The position numbers were made by a program, and so were the translations under genes. The notes under the pieces were generated by a model. That model was not told the origin of the DNA. It worked only from the letters and a program-made list of their open reading frames with translations, and did not search any database. 64,000 nucleotides of DNA. Source: Sepiola atlantica (Eukaryota > Mollusca > Cephalopoda > Sepiida > Sepiolidae). Shown here piece after piece: positions 45,061 through 57,332 of the stretch; position 1 is the first letter of the stretch, and every line of letters begins with the position of its first letter. The stretch is from assembly GCA_963556195.1 (NCBI GenBank), contig OY744523.1, positions 77,958,445-78,022,444 of the forward strand. The letters run 5' to 3'.

Positions 45061-45470
45061 AATCACAAAATTCGGCTCATGTGAAAGTTCCCTATAAAAG
45101 AACAGGTGCTTGGAAGATGTGGCAGGAGAGAGTTGGTTAGATTGAGAGACAGACAGACATAGAGAGGGGATGAAGTCTGCAAGGAATTAAACATAAGAAT
45201 AAAAAAAGATCTCTAAAGAATTTTTTTTCAATTTGACCTTCTCTAAAAAAAAAATATATGAAGTAAATTTCAAAGTTCCCCAGCCAAAACTTAGCAAAAC
45301 TCCTCAACTTGTCTTTTTTCCCCAACAAGAGCAACGTAACTTGTTATTCTTATTATTGTTACATACCGGTATTTCAATAAATATTTGTTATTGTTCATGG
45401 CAAATTCTTCTTATTTTGGGTTGGAACCGACCACTTACCAAAGTTTCCGACTAAGTTTGTCAACACTCAA
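45060..45470 (+). promoter_or_regulatory. Possible LTR with TATA box
   Basis: CCTATAAAAGAACAGGTGC (TATA at 45,093-45,100), followed by a GA-rich leader (GAGAGAGTTGG and on), then AATAAA-like and TG-rich sequence to about 45,400. The layout resembles the U3-R-U5 of mollusc Ty3/Gypsy LTRs, and the fragment at 46.2-47.6 kb would be its interior. I did not find a matching second copy. Confidence 0.3.
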
Positions 45471-45850
45471 CGTTCGGTGCATCATTTAAACACAGTGTTG
45501 ACCTGAGGTATGTCTCTGTTCAGTCCTTGGGGGTCCACTCTCCCAAGCTTTACCTTCTTTAGGTTAGTTTCTATCGCCTGAGACGCCTTTACCAGGAAAT
45601 GCCGACTGGACCTTGTGTTTAACCCCCTGGAGAGGAGGTAAATAAATATATTAAAAAGTATCTAATTTTGTATCGAACATAGAAGATTGCACAAAAAGTG
45701 TACTTTATACGACGGGGAATCTGCAAAATTCAGAAACTAGTAAAGAAGGTGGATTTATTGCCCAAAGAAAATAGGAAATATTGAGATTGTAATCTCAATA
45801 ATCCAAATAAGCAAAATTATTAAACCATTATCTAAAAGTGTGTGGCAATA

Positions 45851-45873
45851 TTACTACTACTACGACTACTATT

Positions 45874-45960
<87 letters not shown>
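45851..45960. repeat. (CTA)n-(TAA)n microsatellite
   Basis: A CTA run (to about 45,931) passes into an AAT run. Confidence 0.96.
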
Positions 45961-45962
<2 letters not shown>

Positions 45963-46199
45963 GGAAACACAGACTTCGGAAATATGCTAAAACAGTAAAT
46001 AGGATGAAGAGAACAGGAAACGATGGAAGAGGGGAAATCTGACTCACAAGGAAAGACTAAATTAGAAACATGAAGAACTAAAACAAAAGATAGCAGCAAA
46101 CGAAAGAAGGCTGAGACAATACTGATACAAATAGGAACAGTACAAAACAAAACAGGACCTGTGAAAACAATGAAAGCCAGTTTTGCAAAAACGTAAATG

Positions 46200-47296
46200 G
46201 AGAAAGAACAACAATAGAACAACTGCACCCAACAGAGACAAAACACTTCTGGAGCCAGATATGGGAACAGCCTCAAGACTGCAACAGAATAAAGTCAGAC
46301 ACAAAAGTTCACATTGCAGAACAAATAGAGAAAATGAAACTCGGGTTAAATCCACAAAAACGAAGCAACATCGCGGCAGAATTATAAAAAAAATATATAC
46401 AGGTAAAAATCTTGAATAAAAATGTAAAATTAAAATTAGATTCTCGTTCAGACGTGTCGATAATCAACATGCATACACGAAAAAGGTTGGATAAACCGAC
46501 CATGCTAAGAACCAACAAAATAGCCAGAACGGTGACTGGTGAAAAAATTAAATTCGAGGGTGAAATTATGACCGACATTACTTTAAACAGAACTACCAAA
46601 AAAGTAAAAATATTCGTACTAAAAAATACCAACAATTTATTTGGCACATACTTGATGCAGCGGTTCAACCTATGGGAGTTACCAACAAAACATTTTGGCC
46701 AGAAAATAAAAGATTTGATGACCAAGTCAGAAAAACAAAAGAAGGAATTTGTTTCAACCATTAAAAATCGTATGAAATGGACTCAAAATAAATTGGCGGC
46801 AGAAATTAAAGCACATAAGGACACAAAATTCACGCTGAAAATAGTTAACACTAAACTGAAAGAAATCAAGTAAAATTTTGTGGATAACCATTTGAGGGTT
46901 AAAGAGAATGAACTCATGGTTTCAGAGCTGTAATCGCTAAAGATGCAACACAAAGAGGTTTTAGAAGAGCTAACGAATATGAAAGATAAGGTGACTTGTC
47001 TTGAAGATGAATGTCGAAGCAAAGAAGACATCTTTTCAAATGTAAAAGATGGGCTCTAAAATCAGATGTATAGAATTAAAAAACTGGACGAGATCAGGTC
47101 TTATGTTGGCAGAGGCATGTATGTCTCATAAGAGAAACCTAAATCAAATTAGGGAACGACTTTTGGAAGACACCGACAGCACTCCACAGGAAGAAGTTTA
47201 TGGTCACCGGATACGAAATTTTGGCAAACGGACACCCCATCAAGCTAAAAAGGAAATGATACTGTGACTCCTGAGGAGGTAAGGCTTGGAAGGGGG
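46200..47296 (+). pseudogene. Ty3/Gypsy-like fragment fused to a coiled-coil sequence
   Basis: The open frame 46,412-46,873 starts with a retropepsin: VKLKLDSRSDVSIINMHTRK (Gly of DSG changed to Arg), KIARTVTGEKIKFEGEI and KIFVLKNTNNLFGTYLMQRF then NLWELP. After EKQKKE the same frame turns into lysine/glutamate-rich heptad-like sequence (LAAEIKAHKDTKFTLKIVNT and beyond) that continues to about 47,110 through four in-frame TAA codons. The remainder (about 47,060-47,270) looks like an integrase C-terminus (HKRNLNQIRERLLEDTDS). RT, RNase H and the integrase core are missing. Ends at a polypurine tract. Confidence 0.6.
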
Positions 47297-47560
47297 TGTT
47301 ATGGTACATTACCTATACGGAATACTTGAACTTTTTCACTCACCATAAATACTGGGAGCACCTGCCTCTCAGTGTTGGACTTGGAACCATACTAGTCTAT
47401 ACTGGCACTCTTGTTCTCTTTTGTATTATACTTTATTCAATATACTTGTTTTCTCTAAACTCCGAGTTAGTGTTTTCCTTCTGTACACTTTACAGGTCAA
47501 CAGCAGAACCCAAGGGAACTGAAACTGCAAGAAATCTTATAAACTGTGCATTCCACCCCT
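47288..47560 (+). repeat. Polypurine tract and probable 3' LTR start
   Basis: GGAAGGGGG (47,288-47,296) followed by TGTTATGGTACATTACC, the usual junction of a polypurine tract and a 3' LTR. The LTR body would run through about 47,560. Its end and partner are not defined. Confidence 0.45.
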
Positions 47561-47569
47561 AAAAATGCA

Positions 47570-48150
47570 TCAGCTTCGCGTATGAGTTTAAATTCCCATT
47601 GGGATACTGTGTCTCTGACAATGAAAAACATATACAGTGACTTGACTACTACAATTTTTGGAGGAGATTAACAATGCATTTATCCCCTACAAGCGCCATA
47701 GCTCAGACCCTTACTAACCAGCATTCCTGCCCCCCCCCCCGCTCCCAATTTCGAAAACTCTTAGTTAAAACACAACAATATTAGAACATACCAATAATAA
47801 ACAAAAATTCTATACATTAGAAGCGTTATACATCGAAACCAAAAAAACAGCCATTAACAGAATTAATTTTAACAATAGTGATAACATTCTAAAATGTTTA
47901 TAGTTCTAACTTTAGTTCCGTATTAATAATATAATTCTCGCCAAAACTACCTGTTAATATTAGCATTAACACCATGGTATTTACCTGATTCCCCTGAAGA
48001 TGGGCCTAAAAGTACTTGGGACACCTATAGTTATGGCCGATTCATCAGCCAATTCCCCATCGAAACAAAGACCTTGATGCAGCAAATGGAAAGGATCGAC
48101 ACAAGTATATCCAGACATAAGTTGTCTGTTATATTCAACAACACTTATAG
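47570..48150. other. Spacer, no gene seen
   Basis: A C10 homopolymer lies near 47,731. 47,990-48,040 (CCCTGAAGATGGGCCTAAAA) looks like a dispersed-repeat piece into which the Tigger inserted. Confidence 0.4.
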
Positions 48151-48153
48151 ATA

Positions 48154-48335
48154 CAGTGTAACCCGGATATAAGAGCACCGGATATAAGAGAAACCCGAAT
48201 ATAAGAGACATTGTCTCTGGTCCCAAATTACAGCCTGTGTTAATGTCTATAAATTAGACCCGGATATAAGAGACCCGGGTATAAGAGAAACCCTGCTATC
48301 AGATACTTCTTCTCCGGTGCGTCCTCCCCAATATA
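48154..48335. promoter_or_regulatory. Left TIR with five or more ATATAAGAG iterons
   Basis: ATATAAGAG-type words occur at about 48,167, 48,182, 48,198, 48,263, 48,279 and 48,331, mostly preceded by CCCGG, CCGG or CCCGA. The right end (51,405-51,483) has three in mixed orientation. They are the likely transposase-binding sites. Confidence 0.75.
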
Positions 48336-49716
48336 AGAGAGTTCGTTTTGAGTGACAGTGTGATGTCGTAAATCAGTCAAAAGACGTTGCTAAATTTTCT
48401 CATTGGTGAGTCTTTCTATGACCTTCACTATAGCCATATCCATTAGCAGCTGTGTAGCCTCCATTATTGGAGAGGGGTAAGCTCCTGCCAGTAACATGGT
48501 AACTATATATGTAGACAACAGACCAAAAAAATCCATAGTAAAAAAAATGTGAAAAACATTGTTGTGGAAACACATTCTAAAAAGAAAAAACGATTTGGAA
48601 AACATGTGTTTTGAGAGTCAGTAAAGAATACATAATATATAGACGGCAACAAGAGAAAATGTGTGAGTGTATATTTGTTAGTGCAATGGGAAAAATTGTT
48701 TTACTCGCGTCTTTTTAGGAGCCTTTAAAAAAAAATATTCGCAAAAAAGGTTTCTTTTTTTGTTGTTGTTAGAAGGCGAAATAGTTCTTTGCATTCAAGA
48801 AAGGTGTTTCGTTCACAGTTGAATATGGTCTTTTTCCGAGGGGAAAAAAATATTCGTAAAAAAAAGGTTTCTTTTTTTTTTGTTGTTCGAGGGGGAAAAA
48901 GTGTTTTCTTTTTTTCATCAATTAAATTGACTTGTTGAAGTCTATTCCTTTGGCAAAAGGAAAATAAATTGGCGCCTCAAAATCTGATAGGCTAAAAATG
49001 GCTGAAAATAATTTAAATGTAAAAGTTGTTGCTTTCTTTTTCATATAATATAAAGTAGTGTTCTCCAGTTTTTCTCTTTCAGGAATTCCTTCCGTGAAAG
49101 AAATAAAAATATTTTTAAGAAGGAAAAATTTATGTCACTTTTTTTCTAAGTTTTTTTAAGTGCGAAAGGGAAAAAATGGGTTTCAGTAGTTTTCGTTTTC
49201 TTCTTTTTTTTCTTTTCGCGTTAAAAAGAAATGTCTTTCTTTTAATTTTGTTTTCTTTAGCTAAAAAGGAGAAACAAAATGTATTTGGAAAGTTCGAAAA
49301 CCTGTTTTCTTTCTTTCGTTTTTTTTCTTTTCGAACGGCAGAGTGTTTACGGTCGTCGCTGTTTTCAGTTTTAAAACGTGTTTTCTTTCTTTTCAAAAGT
49401 TGACGTTGTTTTCAGTTTTAAACTCTTTCGCTGTTGAAATACTTCGACGGTTTTTTGTTCAACTCAATTTCGTGCAATTTTGTTTTTTTAAAAGGTCTGT
49501 GTTCCTTTTACGTCTGGTCACCATTTGAAATAGTCCGTGAGGGTACAGCTTGAAATGCATACGCCCTGTAAGCTAATTGGCCACTTGACACTACCAGACA
49601 CTCGCTCACCACCGGACCTGCCGCAGTAATCACAGCAACAACAACAACAATAGCAACGCTCGACTCATCAACCAACGACATCAACAACTATCGTCTGCTG
49701 CTACATACGCTTAGTG

Positions 49717-51259
49717 ATGTCGACGTCTCAACAAAAAACTCTGAGCATTTCTGAACAGTTGGAGCTCATCGACGATGTCAAAGTGAAGAAGCTGAAACTG
49801 GCTGCTGCGGCCAAAAAGTACGGAATCGGTTATTCAACAGCAGCAAACATTCTCAAGAAAGAAGACGACCTCAGATCTTACATGCAAATGAACGGAAACA
49901 CTAATCGCAAACGAAAGCGCCAATCCGTGCACAAGGACGTTAACGAAACGCTTACATAATGGTTTACGCAAACATGTGCTCATGGAGCTACTGTCACCGA
50001 TCACGTCATTAGGCAGAAAGCATCACAACTGACCATAAATCTTGAAGTTGATTTTGAACCGAGCAATGGCTGGCTCATGCGCTGGAAGCAGACTAATAAT
50101 GTTTCGTTCAAAAAATTTCACGGCGAATCAACGTCAGCAGATCCCGTTTCTGCCAATGAATGGGTGACAAACGTTTTGCCGCAACTTTTTCGTGGATATG
50201 ATCAAAAAGATGTTTGGAACTGATGAAACGGGACTTTTCTACAAAGTCTTTCCGTCTGGATCTTTGCGATTTGCCGGCGACGAACATTCAAATGGGACAA
50301 AAGTTCCCAAAGACAGACTCACGATGCTTCAGTTCACAAACATGGATGGCAGTGAAAAGCAAGCTGTAGTTGTTGGTAAGTCGGCAAAACCATGCTGCTT
50401 TAAAAATGTCAAAACACTGCCGTTTCCTTACTTCGCTAATTGTAAAGCCTCGATGACTAGTCAGCTGTTTACTGACGTTATGAAAACGCTTGATCGAAAA
50501 ATGATTGCTCAAAATCGAAAGATTATTCTTTTTTTGGACAATGCAACTTGCCATAACTTACTGCCGGGTACAAATCTGTCAAACATCAAATTGTCACTCA
50601 TACCACCAAACACCACCAGTCTCATTCAACCTTTGGATCAAGGCATCATTCATTCATGCAAAGCGTATTATCGTCGGGAAATTGTTCAAATGCAAATATC
50701 AGTGATCGATGCTACACTGCCAGTGCCGCTGTCCGAAGTGGCCAAGCAGATCACTGTTTTGAAGGCCATGCACATGATGAAACGAGCACTTTTCATGGTC
50801 AAACCGTCAACAATTCAAAATTGTTTTAAAAAGGCCGGCTTTGTCATTGAATCACAGGCTGAAGTGGAAGAAATACTCAACGAAAATGATCAATTTTCTC
50901 CACCATCCGGCATGGAGCAAACAGATTTTGACGAATTTATTAGCTTCGATGACAGTACACAATGTTATGGAGAACTGAGTGACACGGACATCACACATGC
51001 TATAAAATCGGATGATCAAGATTTTGACGAAGATGATGCTGAAAGCGTAAGTTCTGAAGTTTCTGAAAGTGACAAACCAGTGCCAAATTGTCTGGCTGCA
51101 TTGAATGTGCTTGAAACTCTGACAGCCTACATTGAAACAAAAAGCCGTAATCCTGATGGCGCATTGAAAATGATTTACGGACTGTATGAAAGTGCTCATG
51201 ATATTAACAAAGAGATTTCTGTACAATCAAAAATGACTGCCTTTTTTAAGAAAAAGTAA
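49717..51259 (+). pseudogene. Tigger transposase (one stop, one frameshift)
   Basis: ATG at 49,717. Residues ~1-55 (LSISEQLELIDDVKVKKLKL then AAAAKKYGIGYSTAANILKK) form the psq/CENP-B-type N-terminal helix-turn-helix. After TAA 49,957-49,959 the same frame continues with the second CENP-B-like helix-turn-helix (FEPSNGWLMRWKQTNNVSFK). A frameshift at about 50,220 precedes the DDE domain, open from 50,192 to 51,259: DETGLFYK (first Asp), ILFLDNATCHN (second Asp) and LIQPLDQGII (third Asp, 32 residues later). The acidic C-terminus (FDEDDAESVSSEVSESD) ends AFFKKK. It would cut and paste the element. All catalytic residues are present, so inactivation looks recent. Confidence 0.9.
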
Positions 51260-51542
51260 TTTTTGACTTAATTATTTGTGAAAACTGATTGAAAAGTATT
51301 TTTGTCTGTGTTTTTTATGTCTATAACTGTTAAATAAACTAGTGTTCTGTGCGTAAAAAGCGTTATATGTGGTGTTTCCATACTTACATAAACAAAATAG
51401 ACCATACCCGGATATAAGAGGAACCCGGATATTAGAGACTTATTCTCCGGTCCCGACAGCTCTCTTATATCCGGGTTACACTGTATATATATATATATCG
51501 ATTTGTTTCCATTTGCAGGTCTTATCAATTTTCATTGACTTA

Positions 51543-51543
<1 letters not shown>

Positions 51544-51610
<67 letters not shown>
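51544..51610. repeat. (TA)n microsatellite
   Basis: Pure TA run forming the left flank of the hAT-like MITE. Confidence 0.97.
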
Positions 51611-51613
<3 letters not shown>

Positions 51614-52116
51614 TATTGAAACGATTCCAACATTTTTCCTGATTCCGATACAATTACCGATTCTGTTCTAAATTCCCAGTTCCAATACAATTACAAATTC
51701 CAATTCTAAAATCGCGAATCCTCATCTACTTTTTCACGTAGATATAATTTTCTTTTTAATTTGACAAACTTCTTAATGTTTTTCCCTAATATATTGTATC
51801 CAGGATTTTGATAAACTCATTGTGAGATTTTCATCTATATTTTTTACTTGTGCCATTTTTTCCTATTTATCCACTCGTCCCATTTTTATTTATGTCATTT
51901 CTACGGGCCATTTTTCCGGTGCCATTTTTACATAAATTCTTTATTATGATCTATGAATTTTTTTTACTGGTGGCTTCAAATCAATGAATATTTATCATTT
52001 TAATATCATTAGTAGCAGCAATTGACAATTAAGTTTTAAAATTTTTCCGATTCTAATACCGATTTCCATATCCCAAAAAGTTCCGATTTTTCCGATTCCG
52101 ATTCATCGTCCCAACA

Positions 52117-52119
<3 letters not shown>
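51611..52119. mobile_element. hAT-like MITE, 509 bp
   Basis: Ends TAGTATTGAAACGA (left) and TCGTCCCAACACTA (right). The right end reads TAGTGTTGGGACGA when reversed, a common hAT terminal sequence. Subterminal GATTCCGATTCCGAT-type repeats lie at both ends. No transposase. It sits between two (TA)n runs, so the 8-bp target duplication cannot be read. Confidence 0.65.

Positions 52120-52189
<70 letters not shown>
52120..52189. repeat. (TA)n microsatellite
   Basis: Pure TA run forming the right flank of the MITE. Confidence 0.97.
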
Positions 52190-52191
<2 letters not shown>

Positions 52192-53070
52192 TGGTCGATA
52201 CAGCATGTGTTGAAACATTTTGAATGAGTTTCCATACTAAAAACTTGTATGACTAAAACTTGTCACTTGGTAAACATGTCAGCAGCAATTTATATTTGTG
52301 ACAGAAAATTGTGGCAGTGATCTCTAACCATTCAGCAAGTTATGCCCCTATCTAAAGCCATTATGGTATGTGTCAAACGACAGCGATAATACTGTTAACA
52401 TGTGCATAACAAAAAGAAGTTAAAAAGGTAAGTTATTCTCTGATTAACTGAACTTTTGGGATCGAGTTATTCTTCAATTTCTGGTTATCTAGAGATGTTT
52501 GTCTTTATGACTAATTCCATTGCACATGTTACATTGATTCAATTCGTAAATGGTTGCTAAAGTGACAGAAAACATACATTATGTATGAAATTGCAATTGG
52601 GTCAAATACATTTCATCGTCATTTTATTAATATTTAGTTTGAAGTGTTCATTTATAATTCAGTTTCTAAACGGTGGATTAAGTCAAGCTTTTGAATTCTG
52701 TCTTATAAAAATAAATATGTCTGTTTTCATTAATCCAAATTAGATTGTATAATAACTCACAGGTTCTTCTGGCTTTATTAACTAAAACCCGCATCAACAC
52801 AATAACTACATTAAATAATTTTAAAATACTGTAGCCATATTGGATATTAGTGTTTGCAAGTCTTGCTGGAATGAAATGCAGAAAGGTTTGTTGTAAAGTT
52901 CGACTTTGGGCCCATTGCCTTGTGCTTTTAAATTGTTAGTTCTTGCAGATTAAATAAATAGAAGTAGATATCACATATATTCTGATGGTCTCCAATTGTA
53001 TTATTCATCCAAAGTAAAAGACATTATTAAATAAATAGTGATCTTGAACGACTTGAAAATTATTTCATTC
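52190..53070. other. AT-rich region, no gene seen
   Basis: No coding or repeat signal that I can name before the mariner copy. Confidence 0.5.
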
Positions 53071-53075
53071 ATATA

Positions 53076-54211
53076 AGGTCTGTCTAAAAAGTATCCGACC
53101 TTAGGCCAGAAAAAATATTTCAAATACTTGACAGGGTTTGGACCCGAATCCCCTTCAAAGTAGGCCCCTTGTGCTTGCACACACTTGCCCCACCGATCCA
53201 TCCGTCACGTTCCACATTATCTCTTCTCTAGTCTCAAAACGGGAACCTTTAAGTGGCGTCTTCAATTTTGGAAACAACCAGAAGTCGTAAGGAGCCATGT
53301 CTGGAGAGTAAGGAGGTTGGCGAACGACTGGAATTCAATGTTTGACCAAGAAATGTTGGATCAATTGGGATGAATGGGGGCGTTGTCGTGATGCAGTTGC
53401 CAGTTTTTTGCTGTTCACATGTCTGGTCTTTTGTGCCGAACTGCGTCACAGAGACACCGGAGAATATCTTGATAGTACTTCTTTGTCACTGTTTGTCCTT
53501 CCGGTGCATATTCTGTGTTGTACAATTCCACGGATATCAAAGAGACAGTCAACATCACCTTGATTTTGCTTAGCACCTGTTTTGCTTTTTTTGACCTTGG
53601 AGACTCGAGACGCAATGACGACCGTCTTTTTGTTTCTGGGTCGTACCGTACACCCACAACTCATATCCAGTTATCACAGTGTTCAGAAACCCAAGATCAG
53701 TGTTGGCGGTTTCCAGAAGGTCCTGTGCAATTTGAAAACGGAGGTCCTGTTGTTCCTGCGACAACAACTTGGGCACAAATTTCGCTGCCAATCTGTGCAT
53801 GTTCAAATCATCACGCAAAATTGCATGTGTGGAATCTTTACTCACTCTGACCACTTGGGCGATCTCCTACACAGTTGAACGACGATCTTCCATTACGAAT
53901 TTTTTTGCTTTAGGAATCACCAAGCTTTTGACAAAATTTGATGCAGTACCTTTGCTCAACACGTTCAGTCATCTTGAGAGAATCGGTAATCTGACGAACG
54001 CGTTGTTAGCACCTCACTCAGCGACCGACAGACAGCAACTAACGCGCAGGAAGGCGGTGATAAAATTCATACATGCGCATGAAGGTGTCTTCCTTCACTG
54101 TATAGAGTAGCACCGCCCCATATTCTCTATTTAACACGTTTTTTTCCATGCCAAATAGAGACTATAGGTTGGATATAGAGACTATAGGTCGGATACTATT
54201 TATACAAGCTT

Positions 54212-54212
<1 letters not shown>
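53076..54212 (-). mobile_element. Mariner transposon, inactive
   Basis: Imperfect ~27-bp TIRs: the left begins AGGTCTGTCTAAAAAGTATC, and the right is its counterpart at about 54,186-54,212, both containing AGTATCCGACCT when read inward. It encodes a mariner transposase on the minus strand. Same family as the fold-back at 12.09-12.61 kb. Confidence 0.85.
53100..53972 (-). pseudogene. Mariner transposase, first catalytic Asp lost
   Basis: Start ATG at 53,972 (MTERVEQRYCIKFCQKLGDS, the typical N-terminus). The rest of the first helix-turn-helix region, about 55 residues, is deleted. Then HAILRDDLNMHRLAAKFVPK, and FLNTVITGYELWVYG, where ITGDE carries the first catalytic Asp but here has Tyr. The second motif NWQLHHDNAPIHPN and the third, YSPDMAPYDFWLFPKLKTPL, are present in shifted frames. 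It ends with RWGKCVQAQGAYFEGD. Several frameshifts. Confidence 0.85.

Positions 54213-54214
<2 letters not shown>

Positions 54215-54256
<42 letters not shown>
54215..54256. repeat. (TA)n microsatellite
   Basis: TA run between the mariner and the fold-back element. Confidence 0.95.
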
Positions 54257-55302
54257 CACTAGATTAAGTGAAAGAATAAAATAAGGTGCTAATCAAATTT
54301 TATTACAATTCAAAGTTCAAGCAAAGTACTTTAAAGTCCTTAACTCATGAGTTTTCAAAGAAAATCTTCTCCTCAGAGGACCATAACCGCAATGACATTA
54401 CTGCAGGTAATAAAATTAAACTTTGAAAATATATCAAAAAAATATATATAAAATACATAAAAGTATATAAAACATCAAATATATCGGTCCAAAATATACT
54501 TTATTGTTAAAACTTATACAGTTCATCCAAGTCATAAAGTTTAAAACATGAGCTGATAGAAACCCTCGGTAAGCCGGGTTTTTGGATTCGTTGCGCTGTC
54601 TACAGGGTTTGCAGGAGGTTGATTACATTCGAATATTATTTTTCACTCGAGTAACTTTATCGGACCCGGAAGAAAAAATGGCTGAAAACATCAGGTCAGC
54701 TTAATTTTATTCGAATTGGCATTAGCGGCACTTGCATCTAACCAGGAATTTATGGTTTGCACAACTCCTATCAGCTCATAAGAACCCTTAATTGGACATT
54801 ATAATATTCAACACCAAGTGAGTTTTCTGAACTTTTCATATGATTTGGTTTTTTCTATCGTTTTAATTTGCATACACCTTGGATACACTTTTCACTGTCA
54901 TATACTGCATCGATAGCAAACAAATTTCCCACCTGGATAACTTTTTCGTTTTTGGACTACCATTCAGCACCTGGATTGTTTTTAATCAACCTCTTTGACA
55001 TCATTCTTGAAGCTGTTTTAAACTTTATGACTTGGATGAACTGTATAAGTCTAACAAAAATGTATGTTTTGGCCCGATATATTTGATGTTTTATATACTT
55101 TTATGTACTTTATATATATTTTTTATATATTTTCAAAGTTTAATTTTATTACTTGCAATAATGTCATTGCGGTTATGGTCCTCTGAGGAGAAGATTTTCT
55201 TTGAAAACTCATGAGTTAAGGACTTTAAAGTACTTTGCTTGAACTTTGAATTGTAATGAAATTTGATTAGCACCTTATTTTATTCTTTCACTTTATCTAG
55301 TG
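54257..55302. mobile_element. Fold-back element with ~290-bp inverted arms
   Basis: Left arm 54,257-54,548 and right arm 55,014-55,302 are reverse complements at roughly 95% by eye, from CACTAGAT(T/A)AAGTGAAAG inward to GTCATAAAGTTTAAAACA. The ~465-bp centre has no clear ORF. The arms have no telltale TIR signature I recognise, and no target duplication is evident. It could be a MITE or fold-back DNA transposon, or a head-to-head pair of a short retroelement. Confidence 0.85.
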
Positions 55303-55309
55303 ATATTAA

Positions 55310-56315
<1,006 letters not shown>

Positions 56316-56317
56316 CT

Positions 56318-56565
56318 CTTCTTTCCGTTTTTGCTGGAGATGGGGCATCCTACCGGATGCCAGATATTCACCGGCTATTTCAGACACTCCAGCCTAGATA
56401 TCTTTTTTAAGATTCTAACCGTCCCTTTAAGTACAATTGTTTTTATTTCTCTTGCACTCGGTTCACCGGGTATACTCGCCAGATAGCTTTTGAAATTCTT
56501 GTTGCTCCTATAATTACTGGTATGATGGAGATTTTCCTAATATTCCAGTTTCTTTTCATATGTGT
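56318..56565 (-). pseudogene. LINE ORF C-terminal fragment, third member of the 24.4-kb family
   Basis: The minus-strand reading WNIRKISIIPVIIGATRISK then IVLKGTVRILKK-like sequence has the W...VIPVIIGA-G...-L.G..RILRK order of this LINE end. It is next to a short (TG)n, as its tail lies the other way. Confidence 0.55.
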
Positions 56566-56793
56566 GTGTGTGTGTTGGTATATATATAAATAAAGTGACA
56601 AGTAAAGAAGAGACTAAATAGAACAGAAACAATAAACAAAAAAACAAGGCTTCTGTTGATTCTATATTTCATTTCAATTGCGAAACTTTGACATAGAATA
56701 TTAATTTATTGAAAAGAAGTCAGATTAAATATACAAAAAATTGAAAGTGGTAGTTGGAGATAAATAAGGTTATTAGTAGGTATGCGTGTATTG

Positions 56794-56795
<2 letters not shown>

Positions 56796-56849
<54 letters not shown>
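56796..56849. repeat. (TA)n microsatellite
   Basis: Pure TA run upstream of the first hammerhead-like motif. Confidence 0.97.
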
Positions 56850-56853
<4 letters not shown>

Positions 56854-56890
56854 ATAAATTTGATGCCTCTCTGCGTCTTCACTGTGAGAC

Positions 56891-56956
56891 TGGTCTGATG
56901 AGACTTTGCCTTGAATAAAGCTATAGCCGAAATATGTATGTACATATGTAGCCAAA
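56891..56956 (+). ncRNA. Hammerhead-ribozyme-like motif A
   Basis: TGGT (stem I), CTGATGA (56,895-56,901), a 27-nt stem II region (G...C, with CTTT/AAAG), GAAA (56,929-56,932), a near-palindromic stem III (TATGTATG then TACATATG), the cleavage dinucleotide TA, then GCCA closing stem I. All core bases are present, but stem I is only 4 bp with one G-U and stem II is weak. Confidence 0.45.
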
Positions 56957-57332
56957 ATATTTATACAAATAAAAATGTATACTAAAATATAGCACTACTT
57001 GTTATTGAGCACTATTACATAAACACAGTAGGTTTATTGGATTAACTCCTATGAAGAAATATGAACAAAGAACCCACAAGGAATATAGACGGTCAATGAA
57101 GATATATGTCTTAATTCATGGATTATTTAGGTCAATATTTAAGCTGAAGATGAATGATTAGAAAAACAAACTGCGAAAAGCATAGGATATGTATATGTTA
57201 CCACCAGGATATAATGAGATGATAGTTCCATGTGAAAAAAAGGATATAATGTTGATAATGGGTAATGATTGTAATTTAGTCTCTGTTTGCCTAGTCTTTC
57301 ATTGTTTTTCTTTTTTGCTTTGTTTCATATAA

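Larger units (their letters stand above)
48154..51483 (+). mobile_element. Nearly complete Tigger/pogo DNA transposon
   Basis: 3.33 kb bounded by TIRs beginning CAGTGTAACCCGGATATAAG, with TA on both sides (48,152-48,153 and 51,484-51,485), the TA target duplication of the Tc1/mariner-pogo superfamily. Several subterminal copies of CCCGGATATAAGAG lie inside both ends in either orientation, probably transposase-binding sites. A ~1.4-kb T-rich leader separates the left end from the transposase. Confidence 0.9.

Noticed and set aside
50288..51226. Long minus-strand frames opposite the Tigger transposase
   Set aside because: They are shadows of the plus-strand coding sequence.
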